A stretch of 64,000 nt of DNA from an uncultured Oscillospiraceae bacterium. Lineage in GTDB: Bacteria; Bacillota; Clostridia; Oscillospirales; Ruminococcaceae. Positions 1-9,800 of this stretch are shown in pieces. A program made the position numbers and the translations under genes. Under the pieces are notes generated by a model, which saw nothing but the letters and a program-made list of their open reading frames with translations, made no database searches and was not told the origin of the DNA. Numbering within the stretch: the first letter of the stretch is position 1; each line of letters opens with the position of its first letter. Location of the stretch: assembly GCA_910577565.1 (NCBI GenBank), contig CAJTNJ010000002.1, forward strand, positions 111,821-175,820, read 5' to 3'.

Positions 1-482
1 TAAAAGCCTATGTATTCTTTCACTACTTTTTTCATATGCTACATCATATCCTATTATTTGTCTTTTTTCTCTACTTATTAGCGTTATCACATATATTCTG
101 TTTTTTCTCTTTACATAACTGTAGAGTTCATCCATTTCTATTACTTCTTTAGGGCCTTCTTCTTTTGCCTCAGACTTCTATGTTCTTTTATATTTCTTAA
201 TTTAATGCTTTTATCCAATTATATACTGTTGATTTATTTATTTTCATTATCCTTCCTAATGTTTTTCCACTGTTCCATTCATAAAATATTTGTATTGTCT
301 TCTTTTTAAACTCCTCATCATAGTTTAATTCTGTTATGAATTTTCTTCTGCACTTTTTACACTTATACTGATGTTTACCTTTTGGTTTTCCTGCTTTCCA
401 TACTTTTTCGTTCCCGCATCTAGGGCATTTTATCTTTTCCATATATCTATTATATCTTATTCTCTTTTATTTGGGCGCTCAC
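1..482 (-). mobile_element. Decayed IS1-type insertion element, cut by the window edge
   Basis: Reading the minus strand from 482, there is a terminal-repeat-like end (gtgagcgcccaaat), a ribosome site, an InsA-like zinc-ribbon/HTH reading frame (197-442) and then, in another frame, an InsB-like catalytic part. That part has a DDE-type aspartate in EMDELYSYVKRKNRIYV and the stretch IIGYDVAYEKSSERIHRLL running off the window. The same sequence recurs in decayed form at 30290, 50802 and 62655. The shift between the two frames could be the natural IS1 frameshift or decay. It lies directly upstream of pyrH. Confidence 0.75.
197..442 (-). CDS. InsA-like N-terminal transposase ORF of an IS1-type element (81 aa)
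   Basis: This small protein begins with a zinc ribbon (CPRCG at residues 6-10 and CKKCRRKF at about 28-35). A helix-turn-helix segment ends in KINKSTVYNWIKALN. This layout is that of IS1 InsA, which binds the element ends. A good ribosome site is not evident and the catalytic part lies downstream in another frame, so by itself it is not a complete transposase. The other copies in this window have frame breaks within the same region, which suggests that this is the best preserved N-terminal half. Confidence 0.7.
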   Translation of the reverse strand: MEKIKCPRCGNEKVWKAGKPKGKHQYKCKKCRRKFITELNYDEEFKKKTIQIFYEWNSGKTLGRIMKINKSTVYNWIKALN

Positions 483-582
483 AATAATTTAAACACTTTA
501 CTTTTTTGGTGGTTTATTGTAAAATGTATTTTGAAATATTTAGTTTAAAATATTTTCATACAATTTATTTTTGGAGGTTTAT

Positions 583-1287
583 ATGAAACCTAAATATAAA
601 AGGATATTATTAAAATTAAGTGGGGAGGCACTTGCAGGAAACAAAAAGTTTGGATTAGATTATGAAGTGATTGGCCCTATTTGTAAAGAAATTAAAAATT
701 TACATGATTTGGGGGCTGAAATTTCTATTGTAGTTGGTGGAGGAAACTTTTGGCGTGGAAGATCTAGCGGTGCTATGGATAGAACAAGAGCTGATCATAT
801 CGGAATGCTTGCAACTACAATGAACGCACTTGCCGTTGCTGATGTTTTGGAAGAATATAATGCTGATGTTAGAGTGCAAACGGCTATATCAATGCAGGCT
901 GTTGCTGAACCTTACATAAGAAATAAAGCCATGAGGCATATGGAAAAAGGCAGAATAGTAATATTTGGTTGCGGGACCGGTAATCCGTTTTTCTCAACCG
1001 ATACGGCAGCTTCTTTAAGAGCGGCTGAAATTGAAGCAGATATAATATTTAAGGCAACTATGGTGGATGGCGTATATGATAAAGATCCAAATAAATACTC
1101 TGATGCCGTCAAATATGATGAAATATCATTTAATGATGTAATTGGTAAAAACTTAAATGTTGTTGACATCACAGCTGTTACAATGTGTAAAGACAACAAT
1201 ATATCATTGCTAGTGTTTAATCTTGATAATCCAGCTAACATTGTAAAAGCTGGTATTGGAGAAAATATAGGCACTTTTGTCCATTAA
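583..1287 (+). CDS. pyrH: UMP kinase
   Basis: PyrH phosphorylates UMP to UDP with ATP in pyrimidine nucleotide synthesis and is cytosolic and hexameric. The 234-residue product has the amino-acid-kinase fold: N-terminal ILLKLSGEAL phosphate loop, VVGGGNFWRG, the UMP-binding stretch around DHIGMLATTMN, and GTGNPFFSTDTAA near the middle. The ATG at 583 is chosen because ggagg lies 7-11 bases upstream; an in-frame ATG at 571 would overlap that site. It is followed after 26 bases by frr. In related genomes rpsB-tsf normally precede pyrH, but here an IS1-type remnant does, and no clear promoter was recognised. Confidence 0.96.
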   Translation: MKPKYKRILLKLSGEALAGNKKFGLDYEVIGPICKEIKNLHDLGAEISIVVGGGNFWRGRSSGAMDRTRADHIGMLATTMNALAVADVLEEYNADVRVQTAISMQAVAEPYIRNKAMRHMEKGRIVIFGCGTGNPFFSTDTAASLRAAEIEADIIFKATMVDGVYDKDPNKYSDAVKYDEISFNDVIGKNLNVVDITAVTMCKDNNISLLVFNLDNPANIVKAGIGENIGTFVH

Positions 1288-1313
1288 TTTTGTTTACTTG
1301 TGGAGGAATTAAT

Positions 1314-1868
1314 ATGTATGATACTTTAAAAGTATTCGAAGATAAAATGAAAAAAAGCGTAGATCGTTTAACACATGAGTTTACAACAATACGTGCAGGT
1401 CGCGCTAATCCGGCTATTTTAAATAAAATAATGGTCGACTATTATGATACGCCAACACCTATTAATCAAATGGCAGCTGTTTCAGTTTCTGAAGCTAGAA
1501 TTTTAGTTATCAGTCCTTGGGATTTGACTACTTTATCTATGATTGAGCGTGCTATTCAACAATCGGATATTGGTATTAATCCAACAAATGATGGTAAGGT
1601 GTTAAGACTTGCTTTCCCTCAACTTACTGAAGAAAGAAGAAAAGAAATTGTTAAGGAAATAAACAAAATAAAAGAAGAATCAAAGATCTCTGTACGCAAC
1701 ATTAGACGCGATGCGATGGATAAGCTTAAAGCTTTAAAAAAAGATGGAAAAATTAGTGAAGATGAAATTAAGGATCAAGAAGATGAAGTTCAAAATCTTG
1801 TTAATAAATTTTGCAAAGAAATAGATTCTATCTCAGCTGCTAAAGAAAAGGAAGTTCTTGAGATTTAA
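1314..1868 (+). CDS. frr: Ribosome recycling factor
   Basis: Frr splits post-termination ribosomes together with EF-G. The 184-residue product matches the usual length, begins MYDTLKVFEDKMKKSV, and carries the conserved TIRAGRANPAIL segment near residue 33. The long C-terminal helices forming the three-helix bundle include RNIRRDAMDKLKALKKDGKI. The ATG at 1314 has tggagg just upstream; an in-frame ATG at 1290 would add eight poorly conserved residues and has no such site. It is co-transcribed with pyrH and followed by a strong terminator-like hairpin. Confidence 0.96.
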   Translation: MYDTLKVFEDKMKKSVDRLTHEFTTIRAGRANPAILNKIMVDYYDTPTPINQMAAVSVSEARILVISPWDLTTLSMIERAIQQSDIGINPTNDGKVLRLAFPQLTEERRKEIVKEINKIKEESKISVRNIRRDAMDKLKALKKDGKISEDEIKDQEDEVQNLVNKFCKEIDSISAAKEKEVLEI

Positions 1869-1878
1869 TTCTATTCAT

Positions 1879-1912
1879 AGGAGAGCAATTAGCTATAGCT
1901 CTCCTTTATTAT
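1879..1912 (+). terminator. Rho-independent terminator after frr
   Basis: An 8-bp perfect stem (aggagagc / gctctcct) encloses an 11-nt loop that itself contains agctatagct, and it is followed by ttattatttt. It separates pyrH-frr from uppS onward, so the downstream genes either depend on read-through or on a promoter in the 45 AT-rich bases that follow. Confidence 0.8.
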
Positions 1913-1956
1913 TTTAAATTAAAAATATTTTAAAATGTTTTTTTGGGGTGAATTGT

Positions 1957-2658
1957 TTGGATATACCTAAACATATTGCTATTATAATGGATGGCAATGG
2001 CAGGTGGGCCAAAAAACACGCTTTACCAAGGCGTGCGGGTCATGTTGCTGGCGCTAAAGCTATAAAACCTATTGTTATTCATTGTAACAAAATTGGTGTT
2101 GAATTACTAACCTTATATGCTTTTTCTACCGAAAACTGGAATAGACCTAAAGATGAGGTAGACAGTCTTTTGAAACTAATTAGACATTATATAAATAATA
2201 TGTATTCATATATTAAATATAATGTAAAAATTAGATTTTTTGGTGATTTAAGAGTTTTTGATCAACAAATAATAGATAAAATGAAGCAAATTGAGGAAGA
2301 GTTTGATAAAAATACTGGCATGACTTTTGGCATTGCTATTAATTATGGCGGAAAAGACGAGATTAAAAATGCTGCTAAAGAAATAGCGAGAAAAGTAACA
2401 GCAGGGGAGTTAAAACTTGGTGATATAAAAGAAAAAACAATAGAAGAGCATCTTTACACCAAAGGTTTTTCGAATGTCGATTTGCTTATCAGACCAAGCG
2501 GTGAATATAGAATATCAAATTTTTTAATATGGCAATCGGCATATGCAGAATTTTTATTTATGGAAAATATTTTATGGCCTGATTTTAAGACAAAACATAT
2601 CGATATAGCAATTGAAGAATATAATAAAAGAAATCGTACATACGGTAGTGTTAAATGA
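1957..2658 (+). CDS. uppS: Isoprenyl (undecaprenyl) diphosphate synthase
   Basis: UppS makes the C55 lipid carrier for cell-wall synthesis by cis-condensation of isopentenyl diphosphate. The product begins with the catalytic MDGNGRWAKK motif and contains LTLYAFSTENWNRP. Near the C-terminus it has RPSGEYRISNFLIWQSAYAE, the homoallylic substrate-binding region. I chose the TTG at 1957 because the ggggtga ribosome site ends about 6 bases upstream; a GTG at 1948 lies inside that site and adds three residues. It is followed after 12 bases by cdsA. Confidence 0.94.
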   Translation: MDIPKHIAIIMDGNGRWAKKHALPRRAGHVAGAKAIKPIVIHCNKIGVELLTLYAFSTENWNRPKDEVDSLLKLIRHYINNMYSYIKYNVKIRFFGDLRVFDQQIIDKMKQIEEEFDKNTGMTFGIAINYGGKDEIKNAAKEIARKVTAGELKLGDIKEKTIEEHLYTKGFSNVDLLIRPSGEYRISNFLIWQSAYAEFLFMENILWPDFKTKHIDIAIEEYNKRNRTYGSVK

Positions 2659-2670
2659 TGAGGTGCTTTT

Positions 2671-3495
2671 ATGAAAACTAGAATTTTAAGTGCAATAGTT
2701 GGTGTATCTTTAACTATATTTGTTTTGTTTTTCTATGAAACTATTATTTTAAATATTGCCGTATCTATTATCAGTGCTATTATGGTTTACGAAGTTATTC
2801 GTACTATTGATCTTTTAAACAAATCTATATTAATTTTTATATTTTCAGAGTTATATGCTATAACATATCCTTTTTTAAATTTAAATGGTTTTTTTGATTT
2901 TCGTGTAAAATCAAGTATTATCTATTTTCTGCTTTTAACGCTTATACTTCTTAAAAAGCACATTATAATAAATGTTGAAAAGTTGGTGCTTTGTGGTTGC
3001 TTTGTTGTGGCAATTTCATTTTTTATGTCAACTATAGTTTATATTAGAGATGATTTTGCGCCTTACAGTTTATATTATATTATGTTTTTATTTACAATAG
3101 CATGGATATGTGATGCCGGTGCATATTTTGTTGGTAGGGGATTTGGCAAAAGAAAATTATCGCCGAATATAAGTCCAAACAAAACTATCGAAGGAGCAAT
3201 AGGCGGTGTGATTACAAATTTCATTTTCGTTGGAATTTTAACATATGTATTTGCTAATATGGTTTATCCTGGAGTAAAGCTAAATTGGATAACTTTAATT
3301 TTTGTAACTCTAGTTGGTTCAGTATTTGCCATAGTTGGAGATTTGTCAGCATCCATTGTAAAAAGGCAATACAAAATAAAGGATTTCGGAAATATTATTC
3401 CGGGTCATGGCGGCCTTTTAGACAGATTCGATAGCTGGATATTTGTTTCGGCAGTTTCTTATCCTTTAATTTGTGCTTTTCCTATAATTGGGTAG
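2671..3495 (+). CDS. cdsA: Phosphatidate cytidylyltransferase
   Basis: CdsA forms CDP-diacylglycerol from CTP and phosphatidate, the branch point of phospholipid synthesis, and is an integral membrane enzyme. The 274-residue product is largely hydrophobic with several membrane segments. Its C-terminus carries the family signature SIVKRQYKIKDFGNIIPGHG followed by GLLDRFDS. CDAGAYFVGRGFGKRKLSP in the middle is also typical. The ATG at 2671 follows a gaggtg site. It sits between uppS and dxr, the usual clostridial order. Confidence 0.95.
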   Translation: MKTRILSAIVGVSLTIFVLFFYETIILNIAVSIISAIMVYEVIRTIDLLNKSILIFIFSELYAITYPFLNLNGFFDFRVKSSIIYFLLLTLILLKKHIIINVEKLVLCGCFVVAISFFMSTIVYIRDDFAPYSLYYIMFLFTIAWICDAGAYFVGRGFGKRKLSPNISPNKTIEGAIGGVITNFIFVGILTYVFANMVYPGVKLNWITLIFVTLVGSVFAIVGDLSASIVKRQYKIKDFGNIIPGHGGLLDRFDSWIFVSAVSYPLICAFPIIG

Positions 3496-3527
3496 ATAAA
3501 TATTAATTTTAGGAGGTAAAATCGAAT

Positions 3528-4688
3528 TTGATACCCCATAAAATAATGAAAAATATAAGTTTACTTGGAAGCACCGGTTCAATTGGAACACAAGCTTTAG
3601 ATGTTATAAAAAATCTTGGCATGAAGATTGTAGCGCTTACAGCTAATCAAAATATCAAGTTGCTGGAAAAACAAGCTCGTGAGTTCAATCCCGAATTGGT
3701 TTGTATATTTGATGAAAATTATTATATTGAACTCAAAGAAAACCTTAAAGATACATCAATTTGTGTAACTGCTGGGTTGGAAGGTTGTTGTAAAGCAGCT
3801 GCTTTAGATTCGGCAGGTATTGTCTTAAATTCTGTGGTTGGAATGGTAGGTCTTATGCCAACAATGTGCGCTATTGAAAATGGTAAAGATGTTGCTATTG
3901 CAAATAAAGAAACGCTTGTTGCCGGTGGCAAACTAGTGATGGAATCGGCAAAAAAATATGGTTCACATATAATTCCAGTAGACAGTGAGCATTCCGCAAT
4001 ATTTCAGTGCATGCAAGGAAATAAGACAGATCAAGTGTCAAAGATAATATTGACTGCTTCGGGCGGACCTTTTTTGGGCAAATCACGCGATTTTTTAAAA
4101 AATGTTACAGTTAAAGATGCTCTAAATCATCCAAATTGGAGTATGGGAAGAAAAATTTCCATTGACAGCGCTACTATGATGAATAAGGGGCTTGAACTTA
4201 TTGAAGCGGTTTGGCTGTTTGATAAACATCCGAGTGAAATAGAGATAGTTGTTCATCCACAAAGCATTTTGCACTCTGCTGTAGAATATGTAGATAGATC
4301 GGTTATAGGACAGTTTGGCAATCCCGATATGAGAATTCCCATTCAATATGCTTTAACGTACCCCAATAGAATCACTTCTAAAGTAAAACCTTTATCGTTT
4401 TTTGAATGTCAAAATCTTACATTTATTAAACCCGATTATGATACTTTTGGTTGTTTAAATTTATGTAAAGAAGCGATATCCAAAGGTGGGTTATATCCAA
4501 CCGTTCTCAATGCAGCAAATGAAAAAGCTGTTGAATTGTTTCTTGGCGGAAAAATAGGATTCCTTGATATAGAGCAAGTGGTTAAAAAGGCGATGACACT
4601 CCAAGAAATAGGTGAGCTTGATTCAATGTCTTCAATTTTTGAAATAGATAAAAAAACTAAAGATTTTGTAATGAATTATTTCTTTTAA
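3528..4688 (+). CDS. dxr: 1-deoxy-D-xylulose 5-phosphate reductoisomerase
   Basis: Dxr converts DXP to 2-C-methylerythritol 4-phosphate with NADPH, the first committed step of the MEP isoprenoid pathway. The N-terminal LLGSTGSIGTQALDV is the NADPH-binding site, NKETLVAGG and PVDSEHSAIFQ hold metal-binding and active-site residues, and SMGRKISIDSATMMNKGLE is the flexible-loop region. Length (386) is normal. The TTG at 3528 follows aggaggt by ten bases; the ATG at 3546 is an alternative that would still retain the whole Rossmann motif. ispG of the same pathway lies two genes downstream. Confidence 0.95.
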   Translation: MIPHKIMKNISLLGSTGSIGTQALDVIKNLGMKIVALTANQNIKLLEKQAREFNPELVCIFDENYYIELKENLKDTSICVTAGLEGCCKAAALDSAGIVLNSVVGMVGLMPTMCAIENGKDVAIANKETLVAGGKLVMESAKKYGSHIIPVDSEHSAIFQCMQGNKTDQVSKIILTASGGPFLGKSRDFLKNVTVKDALNHPNWSMGRKISIDSATMMNKGLELIEAVWLFDKHPSEIEIVVHPQSILHSAVEYVDRSVIGQFGNPDMRIPIQYALTYPNRITSKVKPLSFFECQNLTFIKPDYDTFGCLNLCKEAISKGGLYPTVLNAANEKAVELFLGGKIGFLDIEQVVKKAMTLQEIGELDSMSSIFEIDKKTKDFVMNYFF

Positions 4689-4715
4689 ATAAAACATATA
4701 ATTTGGAGGTTAAGT

Positions 4716-5720
4716 ATGACAGCAATTATCCTAACTATACTTTTTTTTGTTATTACTATTACACTGCACGAATTGGGTCATTTTTTGATTGCAAAATTAA
4801 GTGGTATAAAGGTGAATGAGTTTGCAATTGGCATGGGGCCTAAAATTTTTAGTTGGGGTAAAGGTGAAACCAAATATTCACTTAGAGCTTTACCAATTGG
4901 TGGTTATGTAACTATGGAAGGAGAAAACGGCGAATCTGATGACAAAAGGTCGTTTGAAAATTCGCCTATTTATAAAAGAATATTTGTAATATTATCGGGC
5001 GCTATTGTAAATATTTTTACTGGATTTGTGATTATGGGTATAATTGTTGGTGCTCAAGGACAATTTGTTTCTACTGAAGTTGCTTCAATTAAGCCTAACG
5101 TTCAGCAAATTCAAGTTGGAGATAAAATAAAAAAGGTAAATGGACACAGCATATCATGTGCAAATGACTGCAAATTTGAACTCTCAAGGGTCTTGGAAAA
5201 TGAGAAAATTAATTTGACCGTTTGTAGAGATCAAGATATAATTGAATTAAACGATGTTGGTTATCTTTTAATTACAGACGCAGGTACATATAGAACTTTG
5301 GGCATAACATTAAGTATAAAGGACTTAAACTTTGCAGATTTTTTTGATCAAACTTTCAGCAATTCTATATTTTATGTAAAAATGGTATGGGTTTCATTTT
5401 GCGATTTAGTTACTGGTAAAGTACCGCTTGATAATCTTTCGGGGCCTGTTGGGGTTACAAAAACTATTAACGAAGCTCAAAATAATGGCATTTTTTCTAT
5501 ATTGTCTTTATTTTCTTTATTATCAATTAATATTGGTATATTTAATTTATTGCCATTTCCGGCGCTGGATGGCGGTCAGTTTATATTTTTGATCATTGAG
5601 CTTATATTTAGAAAGCCTATAAAAAAAGAAATAAAAGGTATTATTAATGGTATAGGGATAATTTTGTGGATATCTCTGTTTGTTTTTATAACCATTAAAG
5701 ATGTTCTTTTCTTGTTTTGA
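4716..5720 (+). CDS. rseP: Site-2 intramembrane metalloprotease, RseP/RasP family
   Basis: This is a membrane-embedded zinc protease that cleaves anti-sigma factors and signal-peptide remnants. The first membrane helix has the HELGH zinc motif (residues 18-22). A PDZ-like domain follows (about 120-200, with IQVGDKIKKVNGHSI). The C-terminal membrane region carries LLPFPALDGGQ, with the third zinc-binding aspartate. Length (334) fits the single-PDZ Gram-positive form. The ATG at 4716 follows ttggaggt. The position between dxr and ispG is conserved in Clostridia. Confidence 0.93.
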   Translation: MTAIILTILFFVITITLHELGHFLIAKLSGIKVNEFAIGMGPKIFSWGKGETKYSLRALPIGGYVTMEGENGESDDKRSFENSPIYKRIFVILSGAIVNIFTGFVIMGIIVGAQGQFVSTEVASIKPNVQQIQVGDKIKKVNGHSISCANDCKFELSRVLENEKINLTVCRDQDIIELNDVGYLLITDAGTYRTLGITLSIKDLNFADFFDQTFSNSIFYVKMVWVSFCDLVTGKVPLDNLSGPVGVTKTINEAQNNGIFSILSLFSLLSINIGIFNLLPFPALDGGQFIFLIIELIFRKPIKKEIKGIINGIGIILWISLFVFITIKDVLFLF

Positions 5721-5736
5721 GTGGGGTATAGTTTGA

Positions 5737-6786
5737 ATGAAAAAAAGAGAAGTTAATTTGGTTAATCTTAAAAATAGATATGTTTTTGGCAAAGACAAAA
5801 TATATGTACAATCTATGCTTAACAAACCGCCCGAAGATATTAATGGAAATGTGCAGCAGGCAAAAGAATTAGAAAATTCGGGCTGCGATATAGTTCGAGT
5901 CGCTATACCTAACATGGAGGCCATTCAATTAATTCCTGCGATAAAAGATAAAATATCAATTCCTCTAGTTGCCGATATACATTTTGACTATAAACTTGCA
6001 ATTGAGGCTGTAAATGCCGGTGTTGATAAAATTCGAATAAACCCTGGTAATATAGGTGATGAATCTAAAATAAAACAGGTGATTTCTGCCTGCAAAAAAG
6101 CCTCAATACCAATAAGGATAGGTGTTAATTCTGGATCTGTAGAAAAAAATATATTGGAAAAATATTCATTTCCCACACCGAATGCGCTGGTTGAAAGCGC
6201 ACTTAATAATGTAAAATTACTTGAAAAATATGATTTTAAAGATATAATAATCTCAATCAAGTCATCTGATGTGATTGATACAATTAACGCATATAGATTA
6301 TTAGCTCAAGAGTGTTCATATCCTTTGCACTTGGGGGTAACTGAAGCTGGAACTAAACATATGGGCATTATTAAATCTGCTATTGGAATTGGTTCTTTGC
6401 TAGCAGATGGAATAGGGGATACAATAAGGGTTTCTCTTACAGGCGATCCCATAGATGAAGTCAAAGCCGGGCATGACATTTTAAAAGCAGTCAATTTAGA
6501 TGATAACAGTGTAAAAATAGTTTCCTGTCCAACTTGCGGCAGAACTAAAATAGACATATTAAGCATTGCAAACAAAATTGAAAAAGAAGTTATGAACATT
6601 AAAAAAGACATAAAGGTTGCTATAATGGGCTGCGCTGTTAATGGGCCGGGGGAAGCGAAAGATGCCGATATTGGAATAGCTGGCGGAGACGGATGTGCTT
6701 TATTGTTTAAAAAAGGAAAAATTTGCGAAAAAATACCTGAGAGCGAGATATTAAAAGTTTTAATAAATGAAATTAAAAAGATGTAG
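5737..6786 (+). CDS. ispG: 4-hydroxy-3-methylbut-2-enyl diphosphate synthase (flavodoxin/ferredoxin)
   Basis: IspG (GcpE) is the [4Fe-4S] enzyme that reductively opens MEcPP to HMBPP, the penultimate MEP step. The barrel domain begins with YVQSMLNKPPEDINGN and contains VADIHFDYKLAIEA and GVTEAGT. The C-terminal cluster domain has SCPTCGRTKID and GCAVNGPGEAKDADIG, which supply the cluster cysteines. Length (349) is usual. The ATG at 5737 has a gtgggg site 14 bases upstream. It is tightly linked to rseP (16 bases) and polC (18 bases). Confidence 0.95.
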   Translation: MKKREVNLVNLKNRYVFGKDKIYVQSMLNKPPEDINGNVQQAKELENSGCDIVRVAIPNMEAIQLIPAIKDKISIPLVADIHFDYKLAIEAVNAGVDKIRINPGNIGDESKIKQVISACKKASIPIRIGVNSGSVEKNILEKYSFPTPNALVESALNNVKLLEKYDFKDIIISIKSSDVIDTINAYRLLAQECSYPLHLGVTEAGTKHMGIIKSAIGIGSLLADGIGDTIRVSLTGDPIDEVKAGHDILKAVNLDDNSVKIVSCPTCGRTKIDILSIANKIEKEVMNIKKDIKVAIMGCAVNGPGEAKDADIGIAGGDGCALLFKKGKICEKIPESEILKVLINEIKKM

Positions 6787-6804
6787 TCAAAGGAAAGATT
6801 TTAT

Positions 6805-9800
6805 ATGCAAAGCAGTTTATTTTATATATTTGGCACTTTAAAAGGGTCAGAATCTATATTTGAACCGTTAAAAGATGGTGAAGTTATAAAAATTACCAAA
6901 GCTTCTGATGATTCATTTATAAAGATTTTCACTAGATTTAAAAATATAGTAAAAACAGATGATTTAATTATGTGTGAAAATTTTTTAAAAGAGCAACTTA
7001 ATTTAAATAATGTTTACATATGCCCCAAATATCCACCAAACATATTTAGTGCAGACATAATTGATTATATCGTTGATCAAGTTAAAGTGAGCTCTTCGAT
7101 GATAAATGGCTTTTTAAATGATAGCACTGCAGTATATGAAACAGGATCGCTTGTTATAAACTTAAAGAGGGGAGGACTTGACAATCTTTTAAATGTCAGA
7201 GCTGACAGAAAAATATCTAATTTAATCAAGGAACAATTTTCTTTAGATGTTATTGTTAAATTTAAAGGAATAACAAATTTAAGTAAAAGCGATAAAAATA
7301 ACTTATTAAAATCTATTGTCAACTCTAAAACCGAAGTTGTTGAAAGTTCAAATAGTTATCAAAATAAAAACAATGAAACTGATAGTGGAGAAGACGATAA
7401 TGGGCCACCATTTGATATACAAAACAAAGCTTCAGATGAAACTTCTGTATATGCAAAATTGCCAAATAAAGAAGCAGGTGAAAAATCCAAACTAATATGC
7501 GGTAAGAAGATAACTGAAAAGGCTATAGAAATTAAATCTATAACTGGTGTACAAAAAAATGTTGTTATTTTTGGCGAGATATTTTCTTTGAATGTTCATG
7601 AATATAAAAATGGAACAAAGCAAATTAGGACATATTATATTACTGATTTCACAGGTTCGATTGCTTTCAAAATTTTTTGCAACACTGAACATGCGGATAA
7701 ATTTTCCGATCTTAAAGAAGGCACAAATGTATTGATAAATGGAAATGTAGAAGACGATATATATGATAAATCACTTGTCTTTATGGCAAAAGACATTATG
7801 ATTTTGTCAAAAAAATTTAAAAAAGATAACGCAGATGAAAAACGAGTTGAGCTGCACTTGCACACCAACATGTCTTCTATGGATGCTATAACACCTGTTA
7901 CCGGGTTGATCAACAGAGCATATAATTGGGGACACAAAGCAATAGCAATAACCGATCATGGGGTTATTCAAGCATTTCCTGAGGCAATGAGCGCTGTCGA
8001 CAACATAAGAAAGTCAGGCGGTGAGTTCAAGCCTATTTTTGGAGTGGAAAGTTATTTTATTGATGATTTGGCAAATATAGTTAGCGGTCAACAAAACCAA
8101 AATCTTGATGGCAAGTTTATAGTTTTTGATACCGAAACAACTGGCATTAATGCGCAAAATGAAAGGCTTACTGAGATTGGCGCCGTAATATTATCAGATG
8201 GTGTTATCGGAGAAAAATTTAACACTATGGTAAACCCGGAGAGACCCATCCCGCGACACATAACAGAGATAACAGGCATAAATGATTCAATGGTTAAAGA
8301 TGCTCCGTTAGAGGATGAGGCGCTTAAATCTTTTTTAAGGTTTGCAAACAATGCCGTTTTAATTGCTCATAACGCTGATTTTGATATGGGCTTTTTGTCT
8401 GCTGCTGCAAAGAGGCATAATATTGAGTTCAATTATACATGCATTGACACATTAGCGCTTGCAAGAGCACTATATCCGGATATTGCTAAGTTTTCTCTTG
8501 ATAAACTCGCGAAATATTTTCATCTTGGAGATTTTAATCATCACAGAGCATCTGATGATGCACATATGCTTGCCAGAATATTCCAAAAGATGTTAGATAC
8601 TATAAAAGAAAATTATAATATAAACAGTGTTGAAGAAATCAATGACGTTTTAAAAGGAAAAACCGATTTTAGGCGTCAGAGGATGTATCATCAGATATTA
8701 CTTGCAAGAAACAATACGGGGCTTAAAAATTTATATAAGCTTGTCTCATATTCAAATACTAAATACTATTTTAGAAAACCGAGAATTCCTAAAAGTTTGC
8801 TTTTAAAACACAGAGAGGGGTTGCTTATTGGCAGTGCATGCGAGCAAGGTGAACTCTTTTTTGCAGTTTCAAGCGGAGCAAGTTTTGAAAAACTAAAAAA
8901 AATAGCTTCATTTTATGATTACTTGGAAATTCAACCTATTGGAAATAACCAGTTTATGGTAGACCAAGAAAAAGTTAGTAGTGTTGAGGTCCTTAAAGAT
9001 TTTAACAGAACAATTGTAAAGCTTGGCGAAGAGCTCGGTAAGCCTGTTGTTGCAACTTGTGACGTCCATTTTTGTGAAAAGAAAGATGCAATATATCGTG
9101 CTATCATTCAATCTGCGCTTAAATTTTCAAATCCTAATAACCAACCGCCTCTTTATTTAAGAACAACCGAAGAAATGTTGGAAGAATTTTCATATTTAGG
9201 AAAAGAAAAGGCAAAAGAGGTTGTAATAACAAACACAAATAAAATCGCCGATATGATAGATGGTGACATAAGACCATTTCCTTATGGCACATATACGCCT
9301 TATATTAAAGGCTCTGATGAAAAACTGCAAGAAATTACATGGAATAAAGCAAAAGAAATATATGGTGATCCTCTGCCTGATATAGTCAAATCAAGGCTTG
9401 ACAGAGAACTGTCATCTATTATTAAACATGGTTTTGCTGTTTTGTATATGATAGCACAAAAGTTGGTGTCTAAATCGGTTGAAGATGGTTATTTAGTTGG
9501 ATCAAGAGGGTCTGTTGGTTCCTCATTTGTGGCAATTATGGCAGGAATATCTGAGGTTAATCCGCTTCCGCCTCATTATATATGTCCCAAATGTCATTAT
9601 AATGAATTTATAACAGATGGAAGTATCGGATCAGGTTTTGACTTGCCATACAAAGATTGCCCAAATTGTAAAGCCGCATTAAAAAGGGATGGTCATGATA
9701 TTCCATTTGAAACATTTTTAGGATTTGATGGTGATAAAGCGCCCGATATAGATCTTAACTTTTCAGGAGAATATCAATCTAAAGCACATAGATATACTGA

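Noticed and set aside
912..1274. 120-residue open frame antisense to pyrH
   Set aside because: Shadow of a highly conserved gene; no ribosome site and no family resemblance.
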